Assembly (NCBI GenBank): GCA_003116875.1
Contig: BCKT01000012.1
Location: 186,001 to 250,000 of the forward strand
DNA length: 64,000 nt
Direction: 5' to 3'
From: Takashimella koratensis
Taxonomy: Eukaryota; Basidiomycota; Tremellomycetes; Trichosporonales; Tetragoniomycetaceae
In this document: one piece after another, positions 37,405 to 52,552 of the stretch
Position numbering within the stretch: position 1 is the stretch's first letter
How the letters are laid out: each line of letters opens with the position of its first letter
Position numbers and translations under genes: made by a program
The notes under the pieces: model-generated
What the model saw: only the letters and a program-made list of their open reading frames with translations
Database searches by the model: none
What the model was told of the DNA's origin: nothing

Positions 37405-39800
37405 TGAGGGGCCAGAAGAAAAATCACGGGGAGAGGGCGAAATTGCGGTGGAAACAATGAATGAACGAGATCCCACCGGCTCGGTAAAACGAAAGCTTGT
37501 TTTTGGGTTCGCAAATGCTCGTCAACAGCGTCACGAGGGAAGCGGTGGGCTAAGAGGGGCCGGGCGGGGCGTGGACAGCGGGGTGATGCTGAGCCGACGG
37601 TGTGGTGTGGTGGGCGCTGAGAGATGAAATGAGCGAAGGTTCGGAGGGAGCGAGGGAAGGAGCGACGAGACCGAGGCCGAGGAGGAGGGGGGGTGGGGGG
37701 CGAAGAACGGCGATGGAGAGAGCTGTAAAGGGGAACAAAAGCAGCTGGAGAAAAACCGAGAGCACAGCAGAAGGAAGTGGTCGAGGCGACGAAATGGAGA
37801 ATGATGAGAGACAGAGCGAAGCAACAAATAAGAGATGCATCCAGTTTGAACAAACCCGACGGCGGTTGAAGTTTGCCTACGATATTCAACACCGATTCAT
37901 GGAAACTACCGACCCTCGGCGCACCCGAGCTAGAGAGTGAGCGAGCTGAGCTTTTTCTTCCTGCTTCCAAACTTGATGGCCCCCCCTCCCCTCTCTTCCC
38001 CTGCCTATGCCGACAGCCGGCCCGAACGAGTTTCGCAACCTGTCTCGCTGGTCGTTTGCCTATGCCGATGAAAGGGGCAACCAAGGGTTTGTCATGCGTC
38101 CATCGGTGCCGTGCTCTAATTTCTCCTTGTTCGGGCGGGGGTGCGGGGGGGAGGAGGGGGTGGGTGGGAAAAGGGCCCACGGCCGCACGGGAGAAGAAGA
38201 ACAAGGAGGGAAGGGGGGAAGGGAGGGGAGAAGGGGTGGAGGAGAAAATACGCCGGAGCTCGAGCCGACGGGGCGAGGGGAGCGACCGGAGGTGAAGTGG
38301 TCAGGTGGGAGGGGGGGGGAAACAGAGGGAGGCAGGGAGGCTGGGGGTGCCCCACCGGGGTCCGGTAATCGCTCCATGTTTCTCTCTCGTTCTCTCCCTG
38401 TGCCCGTGTATGCCCACTGCCCACTCCCTGTTCTTCGTATGGCCGGGGTGGGTATTTACCCTCGCCGACTCGGTACCCTGTTCTCTGTGTCCGGAGGTGA
38501 GGGGAGACCCAACCGTCATCAGATCACGAATCACCCGGTATGGAGAAAAGAAAAAACCCCATTAAATAGAATAAAAGCGGTACCGACGATGCCCGTGCCG
38601 CTCAGGTGTCCGCTGGGGGATGTCAGGTGAGACGGAGGAAACCCGGGGTCAGCGAGCAGGTGAAGCGGGGAGGGAACGTGGGGGTGCTCACGGGCAACGG
38701 GGAAGAGCCCAGGGGGAGGGGGGAACCAAGAAAAAAGCCGGCGACGAGGGGCGGCGAGTCTTGCCCACATTGGTCGGTCGGTGGGTCCGGTGGGTCAGTC
38801 GGGGTCAATGCCCGCTGCTTGTCGCTTGTCTCTCAGGCTGATTTTCTTTCTTCATCCCCTGAACCCCTCACCCCTCTTCCCCTCGCCCTGTTCCCCAAAA
38901 CGCCACTGCGCCTCTTTTAATTCTTGGACCCTCTCAACCCTCATTCACATGCTCCGGGGCCGACGAGTACGCAAGCACGCAGGGGCCGGAGGACAGGGTA
39001 TAGCGGAGATGTACAGAACATGACACGCGGCAACATTTAGCCGACGGACCCGTCCGTCCGACCGAGCGATCAAGATCATTTGGCCCGAGGTCAGCGAGAG
39101 GGGAACGGGCCGTGAGGACTCTCCGCAGTAGCTTCAATCGGGGTCAATTGGCAACAGGCAAGCGAACGGGCAGTTGGAGAGAGACACGGGCAAGGTAAGA
39201 CATATCCCTGTACATCCACACATCCACATGCATGAGAGTCATGCGTGACGCTAGTGCCCCGTTGGCCATTCGGCCAAGGTAGAAGACGAGAACCGAAAAA
39301 TACAAACAGGGGGGCGCGTCGGGGGAAGGAAGGGGTGTACGCCATTCCGCATTCTTCTCAGGCCCAAGAGTGCGGTAGCGAGGCACCGCATTGCATGGAG
39401 CGAGATGACACATCACGCCATGACCCCCCTCCACGCCGCCGGCGGAGGGGCTTGAGCCCGAAGGCCAAAGGGCAGGGAACAGGGGGGAGCCGTCTCCTTT
39501 GCGACGGGCGGAATGGCGACAGGTGGGCAAAGCACCGAGGACAACGGACGATGAGGAAGAGGAAGGGAGGGAGGGAGGTGTGCGATGATGGAGGTGACGA
39601 TTGACACGCACCCCGTGCGCGAGGCGGCGCAACCCCGAGACCTCGGTTTCAATCGCCTGTTTGGTTCCCCACTTCCTCTCTTTTGTTCGCCCAAAGCCGC
39701 CTGCGGAAACGACAGCCCCCATATCGATAGATGCCGAGATCTCGTTGCCCGAGTTACATATGCCGAAATTACCTGATTGATGGATGGCCTGATGGATGGC

Positions 39801-39814
39801 GGGTTAGGGTTAGG
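39801..39814. repeat. Two interstitial telomere-like units
   Basis: GGGTTAGGGTTAGG, two copies of the TTAGGG-type unit in a gene-free region. Too short to argue for a former chromosome end; could be a telobox-type binding site. Confidence 0.5.
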
Positions 39815-40956
39815 AGAGGATAGGGGATGTCTATCTATCCTGTTTTGGATTGCTACCGACGTTTTCTCATTCCCAAGGAATTTCTTTTCCTTGACCACAC
39901 AGTCTATGATTGATTGCGTGCGGTGCCTGTGTTTCCACTCAACAAGTCAACGAGCGAGGAATCAAGTCAAGTTTGTGTTCATACGCCGAGATCGAGATTG
40001 GATTGAGATCGCGATTGAGATCGAGTTGGTTGGCAGGGCCTCATCTTTTGGGGGAAGGGGGGTTTGCAAGTACGAGATGAGGAGGGAGATGAGGTACTCC
40101 TTTGGACTGACTCCCTTTGGGCTTGACAAACAACACGAGTTGAGCCACATGGGCACATTTCAAGTGAACACCTGGGTGACCACCTGACACTTGGGCAATC
40201 TTACTCTTGAATGCCTTTGCGACGCCCTCCAAACTACCGCATTACCGCATTCTCGGGGTCTTTCAATTCACCGACGCCTTCAAAGGGTCATTGCGGCTAA
40301 GCGGCGAAAGCTCGGAAGGAGAGAGGGCGGGAGGGAGGCAGCGAGCTAGCTTTGGCGAGGTCGGTTCTCAACGCGGACTGCTAAATCCAGACAAGAGGGA
40401 TCTGTCCCTTCCCAACGGGGGAGGGAAGGGTCCGTCTAGTGGGGCAGTGGGGCCCGACTGGGGTCAAATCAACCGGTCAGTGGTCAGTGGTCAGTGGACT
40501 CGCCAGGGCGCCGTACACGCCCAACGGATCTATCTCTGCGTCTCTGTCTCGTCACGTATTGTCTTTCCATTACAGCCAGCCTTTGCAGCCATTCTACAAA
40601 CGCTATCGACCGATTCATGTGAACATCGTTTCGCAGCGTAGCGTACCTCATCAACTCTCTCCCTCACCTTCTTTCCTCTTCACCCCTTTCGCTCCTCTTT
40701 TCTCTCCGCATCCACTTGCCTCACACCATGCTTCGTACAGGTCAGGTCTCTCAAATCTCGACGCATGGAACTTTTCTGAACCTCTCACAATCTCGTACCA
40801 TTATTTTCTCACTCTTTCGCAACTCTTCCCACTCAACACAGCACCCACACTACTCGTCCTCAGCTACCACCCGCACCAACGCTCAACGCTCAACGCCCAA
40901 CGCCCAACTCTTAATTCTTCCCACCACCATCACTCCCACAGTCTCCGTTCTCAGCT

Positions 40957-43156
40957 TCATTGATCCTCGGTGCTGTCGAACAAAAAGTTGGCAGCAAGTT
41001 CCTCGTTCTTGTCGCAGAGGAGGAACGCCTGCAACACTGCCTGTCGGTCGAAACCCAGTTGCTCGAGCTGTTTCGCGGTCAGCAGGGGCCCTTTATCATT
41101 CCCGCACAACCGCGCTACCCCTCGATTGAGCACAGGGCACATAGGATCCAGTGTAGAGGTGATCCGAACCCGACTCACTCGCTCAACGGCCGCAGCCTCC
41201 TCCTGGGTGAGGTCAACCTGCATAACCTGAGGTCCTCCAAACCCTTCCTCCCCTTCTTCCTCTTCGTCCGCCCCACCTAGCAAATCGTAAAGAGCCTGTG
41301 GGTTCTGGTTGATCATTGCCGCCAAAGCAGGATTTGTTGCAGCAATTTGTTGCAACAAGGGCTGAATCAAGTTGGGGTTTTGTGCGACAGCCTGAACAAC
41401 ATCGTGTCGTTAGTCATACCCCTCACTGTTTGATTTGTGGTATGACTTACCTCGCGGATGCGCGCCATCTGAGGAGAGTTGGCAAGAGCGTCAAGGCCCT
41501 CAGGACCACCAGCGCCGCCGGGCGCGGCACTGCCAGCAGCGGCAGCGGGGACACCTCGATCGCGGTTCACTGTGACGCTGTTAGCGTTTTTCCGGTTCTC
41601 TGTTTGTAGGCTGAATGAACATACTGGCAGCTTCGGCGGCCTGAGAATGGATCAGCTAGTGCCTTCGCCTTATGAGAGCATGCTACTCACAGCAAAGAGG
41701 TTATCGGCACCTGCGCCTCCAGCTGGTGGGGCGGGTGCGGCAGCGGGTGCAGGCGCGGAGGGAGCAGCCGGTGCGGGGGCCGGGGCAGCAGCGGCCTAAC
41801 GCCAGAGTTAGCACGAGTCTTGTTGCGCCTGTCATCGAGGACGTGATGAACCTACAGGAGCAGCAGCCGGGGGCTATACAACTGGTCAGCTATCGATGTG
41901 ACCACCCTAATCGCCCGAAGCAAACTTACAGCAGCAGCACGAGCAGCGCTTCCCTCAACGTCGGGGATGTTACCCTATTACAACCAAATCAAATCTCAGT
42001 ATACCTTACATACACCAAGTCGTTTTTCATAATCACGACTCACGCTCATGAGGTATTCGACTGCTCGGTCGGGGTTGTTGAAGCTCGCGCGAAGAGCTTT
42101 CTGAACCTGATCCCTCTCGAAACCCATCTCGACCATCCCGTCGATCGCTGACTGCAACGCCGCTCCAGTAACTATGAATAAGATCGAGTGGTCAGTAAAT
42201 TACTCCCCTTGTTCCCTCAACTGCAGAACTATGTGAAGAAGACAGGATACGGTATAAGCAGAAGGGGGTGAAGGTCGAAGACTCACGGAACGAGCCGCCG
42301 AGAGTTGGGGCTGATGAGGCCCCAGCGGACTCGGGAGCAGGGGCGGCGGCCTCGGCAGCGGGCTGGGCTGGGGTCTCGATTGCAGTAGCAGGAGCCGCGG
42401 GTTCGGAAGCCGCGGGAGTCGAGGTAGATGGTGCTGGGGCGGCTGGAGCCGGAGCAGCAGCGGGAGCCGGAGCCGCCGGTGGCGCAGTCTTTGGCTGTCA
42501 AGAAGTCAACAGAAGTGCTTAGAGCGCCGATGAGGTTGCACAGCTATTCCAAGTATTCATGGGGAATAGGGACAGGGGGAGCATGGAGGACGCACCTTGG
42601 ACACCATGACGACGAGGAAATCCTTTTCCTTGATCCCGAGGGTCCCAACGGTCACGTCATCGGCCAAGATCTTGCCTGCGCCTCAGTGTCAGCGAGATCA
42701 AGAGGAATCGTGGGGCCGGATGAGGATGAAGAGGGTAAGGGTTGTGAGTGGAGAAAGAAATTTGCGCACCCGAGTAGATGAGTTTCTGGTTGGCGGCAGG
42801 GAAGGTCTGGGTAGACTCGATCTTCTTCTTGATGTCGCCGACCTAAAGGAAACAAGATAAGGAGCATGCTCGCACAACGAGGAGGTGGTGGTGGTGGTGG
42901 ACAATATCATCCAATGAAGAGCTCGTCGCTGCACCCTGAGGAGACCGGATACGTACAGTCTCACTGTCCTCGGCATCGATGGTGAACAACTACAACAGGT
43001 AGGTCAGCATTGCTCTCACGGTAATGAGAGGGAAAGAGCCGGTGATATAATGAGGTGCCGAAGAGTAGGACCGAATCGATCTCGGTAGAGGAGGGTAGGG
43101 AGGAAGGGGTGTCGACATACCTTGTTCTGCACGGTCTTGAAGTTGATCTTGACCAT
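40957..43156 (-). CDS. RAD23: Nucleotide excision repair / proteasome shuttle protein Rad23
   Basis: Binds the proteasome through an N-terminal ubiquitin-like domain and ubiquitin chains through two UBA domains; partners Rad4/XPC. Thirteen minus-strand exons: 43121..43156, 42957..42989, 42770..42842, 42596..42675, 42287..42494, 42044..42171, 41930..41974, 41856..41873, 41691..41795, 41625..41640, 41451..41569, 41179..41391 and 40957..41067; 394 residues (yeast 398). UBL: 'MVKINFKTVQNKLFTIDAED' then 'NQKLIYSGKILADD'. UBA1: 'MVEMGFERDQVQKALRASF'. The XPC-binding domain contains 'NPNLIQPLLQQIAATNPALA'. UBA2: 'LEQLGFDRQAVLQAFLLCDK'. Linkers are Ala/Pro-rich, partly encoded by micro-exons of 18 and 16 nt. 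Divergent from RPL35, 455 nt between start codons. Confidence 0.95.
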
Positions 43157-43611
43157 GGCGGGATGTGTGGATGGAGTGGAGGTGGATGTAGATGTGGAGG
43201 ATGTGGTGAAAGATGGAGCGGTGGAGAGGAGGAGAGGAGATGTTGCCGTTGATGATGGAGGCATGCACATGGCACGTGGCAAGCGATGACCCGTCGTTGT
43301 AAAGTGGAGGCACAGTGGGATAAACAGGGACGCAAGGGAGTAATCCAGCCACATGGCACCGGGCGCCGAGATGCCACACTCTTTTCGCTGGTAAACACCG
43401 AGAAACTCCGTCCACCATGCACCCAAAATTACACCCAGTGCCACTCTCCTGGCTGTACACCACGCAACGACCCTACGCCCTCTGCCCTCTGCCCGCCCAG
43501 ACCCACCCTGGCAGCCAACCTCGAACAATTTTCCACATTGCTATTTCGCTCTTCCTTCTTCGACCTTCAACACTTTTCTCTTTCTACCTACCCTCTTCAT
43601 CCTCAAAAAAC
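43157..43611. promoter_or_regulatory. Divergent promoter, RAD23 / RPL35
   Basis: 455 nt shared by a repair/proteasome gene and a ribosomal protein gene. The RPL35 side is pyrimidine-rich up to the ATG, like many ribosomal protein leaders. A CGTGGCAAG near 43,275 resembles the Rpn4 box with one mismatch; not strong enough to call. Confidence 0.45.
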
Positions 43612-44860
43612 ATGTCGTCCTCGTCCAAGATCCGCGCTTTCGAGCTCCAGTCCAAGTGAGTCTCGCCGCTCTCCCCATGCTCCCAGCGTTTCCCGGGGTT
43701 CTTTTAGCTCTGTGAAACGACTTTGCCCTTGTCTTTGTTGTAATGCTCGTGCTGATAGTATCAAGGAACAAGCAGGACCTCTTGACCCAGCTTTCTGAGC
43801 TCAAGACCGAGCTCGCCACCCTCCGCGTCCAGAAGGTCGTCGGCGGCAACACCAGCAAGCTCACCAAGATGTGCGTTGGAATCTGCAGTGGGACGGATGA
43901 GTTGGAGCATGGAAAGCCAGGTGTCGTCTGTCGGGTTGGGGTCTGGGGTACAGGCGCTGGATGTTGGGGTGAGAGAGAAGGTTTAGGAGCACAGCAGGCT
44001 GAGCGGTGTGGATTGAAAGCGAAGAGGAGCCCAAGATCTGTGTGACGGCTTCGTGAGATGGTGGTTGAGAGGTGTTGGATCAACCGGGAATAGGAGCTCG
44101 TCAAGGCTAGGGATAGCATTATCCTCTCGTGTCCACTGGGCATCCACTATCTCCTCATCCCATCCATTGGCTGGTTGTACACCCAAAGATTGAAGGCGTG
44201 TGGTGCGGCGCAGGGGACGGGAACAAGGTCTGAACGGCGAAGAGGATGGCGGATTGGTGGAGAGACAGACGACACATTTTGGCTTTCCGTGTTGGGGTGG
44301 GACCGTTGAAGACGCTCTTCTGGACCCAAGCTGACGATGTGCAGCAACACTGTCCGCAAGTCGATCGCTCGTGTCCTCACCGTCATCAACCAGAAGCAGC
44401 GTGCCAACCTCCGTGAATTCTACGCCAAGAGCAAATGTAAGTACACTCTTCCCGACCTTGCACAACTTTCAACGTCCTCGCATCATTTGCTTTCTCACGA
44501 GGCAGAGGTGTGCTTTCCTCTTCACCGACTCTACTGTTGGCTTGTGAACAACGCAGATGACTGACTTTTTCCTCAGACACCCCGCTTGACCTCCGCACCA
44601 AGAAGACCCGTGCCATCCGCCGCCGCTTGACCGAGAAGGAGGCCAAGGCCATTACCGTGAAGCAGCACAAGAAGCAGATCCACTTCCCCGCCAGGAGTAA
44701 GTCTTGTCCCGTCTCACCCTATCCAGAATCACTATGATCCTTTTCTCATCGTTGACGTTGTGACTTTTGCTGACTTGTGTTTTCTCCCTTCTCGCCTGTG
44801 ATCTGTTCTTGTATGTGTTCGTTGTTGTTCACCTCTGTAGAGTACGCTCTTAAGGCATGA
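43612..44860 (+). CDS. RPL35: 60S ribosomal protein L35 (uL29)
   Basis: Component of the large ribosomal subunit near the exit tunnel, where it contacts SRP and nascent chains. Exons 43612..43655, 43766..43870, 44345..44436, 44577..44696 and 44841..44860; 126 residues (yeast 120). Sequence order is textbook: '[20 protein letters not shown]', '[20 protein letters not shown]', '[17 protein letters not shown]', '[19 protein letters not shown]' and the end 'YALKA'. Intron 2 (43871..44344) is 474 nt, about ten times the usual size here; I looked for C/D-box snoRNA motifs in it and found none convincing. The exon 2 acceptor at 43765 is the only one that preserves KNKQDLL. Confidence 0.96.
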
Positions 44861-46923
44861 GCGGTTCACCGGGTCGATAGGGGCTTGGACTTGAGTTTGA
44901 GCATGGATGCATGAGTGTACCATCATCTCCAGGTGTCGTCATGTGTGTGTTTGCAAAGAGAGCGGGTGTGCACGTGAAGTGTGGCAGTGGTCGACTGCGT
45001 GGTAACTGCGAGACGAGGAACCAGATCTGGGCTGGGTACTTGGTCTTGAGTGGATGGTAGCGCCACGCACAGAGACTAACAGGGCAGTGCTTGAGCTGTT
45101 TCGACCTGCTGTGTTGTTTGCCGCTTCACGAGTACATCGGGAACGTCCTGGCTCACACGACAGCTGTGAAGGCGTAGGTGGGATAAACAGGGAGACAGAT
45201 CCTAGGAACAGACGACCCATTTGATGACGAAGTTAGACCCGCGAGCAGTTGGCGGTCCATGCGCGACAATTATTATTAGACAGGGCCTAGCCCCGACCCC
45301 ATCGTTTGGTCTATCCAAAACGAGGCCACAGTTGGTGGTCCCTTTGTAGATGAAACGAGCATCACCATTACACTGATCCGTTGTAGAGAGACAAGACAAT
45401 TCGAGGTCTGAGCGCGGGTCCCAAAGCTGTGGCACCGCGAACGGTGGCTTTGGACCCATGCGTCAATTGGAGGCTTGAGTCGAATGAGGGCAGGAAGGAA
45501 GTGCGGATCTACCGGTCGCTCGGAACGAATTGACATCAAAGGTGACCCCCAGCGAAATAGATGAAGAGGAATGACATGGAGTGGAAAGAGTATGTAGAGA
45601 GAAGCGATCTGGACCCGAGGAGGCAAAAGGGTTGCTGCGGGGGTAGAGGAGGGGTTCGCTTGGTGTACCCTGGCTGACGAAGTGCACAGTGAAGAGCGAC
45701 CGGAGGGGAAGAGTGCGAGCTGTGCGGTGAGTAGAGTGCGGACAGTGTGCGTGCGCCCAAAGAGCGTGTCAAAGGGAGGGAGAGCCCGTAGGGTGTAGAG
45801 GATGAGTGGGTGTTGGGGTACTGGTACTGGTGCTGGTGCTGGTGACAGAGACAGGATACGAGCGGGGTTTAGGGTTTCAGGTAGACGAGCGCGTTACAGC
45901 GAGTCAAAGAGGGCAGCACTGTCACTATACGTAGCCAGCCTGGCCAACCAGGCGAGGGAACAGCGTAAAGCGGTGTCTGTTAGGTTGCACCCTGCGCCCC
46001 GCCTAGTTTGAACCCTGATACCTTGTCCTCTGCCGCCTTGGCAGCTGGAGTCACAACACTGTGGCCGCCCAACCCTGACCCGTCCCCTGGAGTCTGCACT
46101 AGCGCAAGGGCCGACCCCCTCGACCCCCGTTCCCCCGCATGACCTGGGCTGCATCATCGTTGCCCTCCTTGCTCGGCCCCCAGCACCCTTGATCTCCTCA
46201 GGGTTCACCTATCCCAAAGGGTTCAGGGTCCAGGGGCGCGCTTTTCTCAAACACGAGCCAGCCGGCACCAGCGTGCTTGGCCCCCTCACGGCTGGTGATG
46301 CAAACACACAGACAGACACACACACACACACACACGAGAATAAAACGAGCGCAGCACCGCTTCCTTGGCAACGTACATCCACATCCACCAAACATCTGAC
46401 CTCCTCTTCCTCTTTCTCTTCCTCTTTCTCTTCCTCATCCTCATCCACTTCTTCACTCTCTCCTCCATCCACACTCTCTACTCATTCGTCTCTCATTCAC
46501 GACTTGCTCTTCACACTCTCTCAATCCTCTAACGCAACGTGAGTCGTCGCGACTTGTCCCTCCCTTCATCGCCCCAAACAACACGTCCCCCGTTTCCTTG
46601 CACCCCTCGCCGTGTTGCCCTCCGACCGCTACACTCGCCCCACTTCCCAACCCTCTCCCACACCCATATCCAAGCCCTCAGCTGACCATCGACCTCAATT
46701 CACGTCGATCCCATGCCTGCGGTCGATCTCGTCACGTCTTGTTTCCCCGTTTGGTGAGTCTAAAAATTCACTCAACATGCCCGTTCACCCTTCCTTTTCC
46801 GCAGTTGAAAGAAAAGCCAAGTACTGACTCCCTCTATTTTCAGCTCGTCTCATCTAAAATAAACCCCACCCTCTCTCGATTCGCATGCACTCGCGCATCC
46901 CCATCTTCACACCAGTAGTCACA
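44861..46923. other. 2 kb intergenic region before the secreted glycoprotein gene
   Basis: No gene supported. Contains TTTAGGGTTT at 45868..45877, an (AC)10 microsatellite at 46316..46335 and a long CT-rich stretch from about 46,375 to the glycoprotein ATG, which is probably its leader and core promoter. A long upstream region is common for strongly regulated cell-surface genes. Confidence 0.45.
46316..46335. repeat. (AC)10 microsatellite
   Basis: Perfect dinucleotide run, preceded by CAGACAGAC. Confidence 0.9.
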
Positions 46924-48370
46924 ATGTTCGCTGCCATCGCTCTCGGCGCCGCCGTCATGGCCGGTGTTGTAAGTTGTTCCTCCGATCTTCATCGCCGCTC
47001 CCGATCCGATCGCCGCAAATTCCTATTACCTCTTTAACCCCTCCCCCTTCCCCTCTTACCCCTTACCACTCACAGCACGTACGATGGCTGATCCTTTCTC
47101 AGGCCCAGGCCCAGGTCACCGCTACCGGTACCATGGGTGTCACCAACCCCACCGCTGCCGTTTACGGTACCCCTGTCAACCAGTCTTCGTACTCTCGTCT
47201 CCTCTCCCTCAACTCGGTTGACGACTTGTGAGTGGCAACCTCACTACCTCCTTCCGCCCCATTTCCCACTTTCTCATCCGTCAACCTTGCTGACCCGATC
47301 ATAGCTGCATCTTCGGTCCCCCGGACGCGAACGGTATCATCGGTAACACTGAGCAAATCGAGGTCGCCTGGTGCACCCGTGAGTCTCTACCTCACACCTC
47401 CGCGCACTTGGACTTCCCCCCCAATCGTCCACCACACTAACCTCTCCCTTTAGAGCCCCGTAACAACGCCCGTGTCATCCCCGACGGCACTTTCCAGGCT
47501 GTCCACTTTGTCAAGACCCCTCTCTACTACCAGATCCAGGGTTGGGCCGACTTGACCAAGATCAACATTGCCGCTGGCGACTACGGAGGCGAGCTCGACC
47601 CCCACGGTGCTACCGGTGACGGCAACCCCATCGGCGGCAACGTCACCTGCAACGCTACCGGCCAGGATGTCCACTACGAGGAATGGATGAACTACGTCTC
47701 GTATAACGAGTTCTGCCTCCGTATCTGTATCGCTGAGAACTCGACCTACTCGGCTGCTATCGAGTGCCAGCACACCCTCGACGAGATGGGCTGCGAGTGG
47801 GTCATGCCCGGTGACTACACCAACGGTACCTTCACCGAGTGCGACGCCGACTCTGCCTACCCCCCGGGTGTCTACCCCCAGGCTGACGGCTCAACCTCGA
47901 CTTTTGCCCAGCGATACACTGGTACCTACACCGTCGGCACTTCGGTCGGGACCTACACCGTCGGCTACACCGTCACCCCGCAGACTCCTTACTCGACCCC
48001 GGCTTCGTCCAACTGCGTCACCTACTCGACCATCTCTAACGGTATCCCGACCGCGAGCTTGACCGCTGGCGCCTACTTTACCTGGGACGCCTCCATGTCC
48101 TCTGCCGCCGCTGCCGCCGCCTCGACCTCCAAGTCGGCTGCTTCGGCCTCTGGCTCGGCTGCTTCGGGCTCCAAGTCTGCTTCCGCTTCGGGCTCTGCTT
48201 CCAAGTCGGGCTCGGCCGCTGCCGCCGCTTCGGGCTCGACCTCTGCCTCTGCCTCTGCCTCCAAGTCGGGCGCCTTCTCCTCCTTCTCGGGTGCCAACTA
48301 CGGACCCGCCTTTGCTGGCCTCTTCTCCGTCGTCGCCCTCATCGCCGGCGCCGGCGCCGTCATGCTCTAA
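46924..48370 (+). CDS. Secreted GPI-type protein like macrophage-activating glycoprotein
   Basis: Exons 46924..46968, 47103..47227, 47305..47378 and 47454..48370; 386 residues. Residues 1-19 form a signal peptide ('MFAAIALGAAVMAGVAQAQ'). The mature part shows 'GVTNPTAAVYGTPVNQSSYS', 'VEVAWCTQPRNN'-type strands, 'DPHGATGDGNPIGGNVTCN' and 'YNEFCLRICIAENSTYSAA', with paired cysteines and several N-glycosylation sites. I recall this pattern from the basidiomycete family annotated as macrophage-activating glycoprotein in Cryptococcus. A 70-residue Ser/Ala linker, suited to O-mannosylation, leads to a hydrophobic C-terminus ('LFSVVALIAGAGAVML'), the layout of a GPI-anchored cell-surface protein. 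Codon bias is strong (highly expressed). Biochemical role unknown. Confidence 0.82.
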
Positions 48371-49030
48371 ACGTGGGGTTCGATATCAAGGACTTTTTGT
48401 CGTCTTTCGTGTCTGCCTTGCGTCTCCTTCGTTCTCCTGAATCTCTCAAACCTCCTTCTGTCTTTCGCTTGCATTGTCGTTGCGCTCTCATAAACCATTC
48501 CTCCCTTAACGAAGTCTTTTACTTTCATCTTCCTCGTGCCTCCTCCTTTTCGTTCACCTTCTAGCTCGCTGCTTTTTTTTCTGCTTTTGTCACTTGACGC
48601 CCACCCCCACACACACACATACAACCCCTGACCCTAGTCTAGCCAATCTATGGACAATCTCCCAAAAACCTTGATGCTGGTCGCTGCAACTTGGAACTAC
48701 TGACTGACCACTGACCTGACGGAAGGGCAAGGGTTGTTGTATCTGATGGTACACGACCGAATGTTATTGTCGATATCGTCGATTAATTGTGGCAGAAATT
48801 TCAAAATACATAACATTATCAAGGACTGGTGCCCAGTGGGTCAAGTGGATCAAGTTGGACATTTCATGAAATATTGCGATGAATATGCAAGATGAAAGAT
48901 ACAGCGAAGCGTACATGATTCGTACGAGACACTTTAATCAGACTGTGATTCTCTCTAACCTCCCTCGCCCTTTCTCTCCTCTCTCTCTTTCTCTCTTTCT
49001 CTTGTATCTCACTCCGCGTCTTAACCTTCC
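48371..49030. other. Convergent 3' region, glycoprotein / kinase
   Basis: 660 nt of AT-richer sequence holding both 3' UTRs. No gene or RNA feature seen. Confidence 0.45.

Positions 49031-52552
<3,522 letters not shown>

Larger units (their letters stand above)
35536..40956. other. 5.4 kb gene-free, strand-asymmetric region upstream of bHLH gene
   Basis: No reading frame here has family features or believable codon use. From about 36.5 to 39.6 kb the plus strand is markedly purine-rich (minus strand pyrimidine-rich), with G-runs including G15 at 37390..37404. Short pyrimidine-rich leaders are common upstream of genes on their coding strand in such fungi. So this could be a very long promoter/leader for the minus-strand bHLH gene, or a non-coding RNA locus. 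A short GGGTTAGGGTTAGG lies at 39801..39814. Confidence 0.5.

Noticed and set aside
36700..39700. Many 70-280 codon frames on both strands in the gene desert
   Set aside because: They follow from purine/pyrimidine skew (poly Gly/Arg/Glu or Pro/Ser/Leu translations) and overlap each other without a preferred frame.
43260..43285. Rpn4-like box (CGTGGCAAG) in the RAD23 promoter
   Set aside because: One mismatch to the core and orientation uncertain; expected often by chance.
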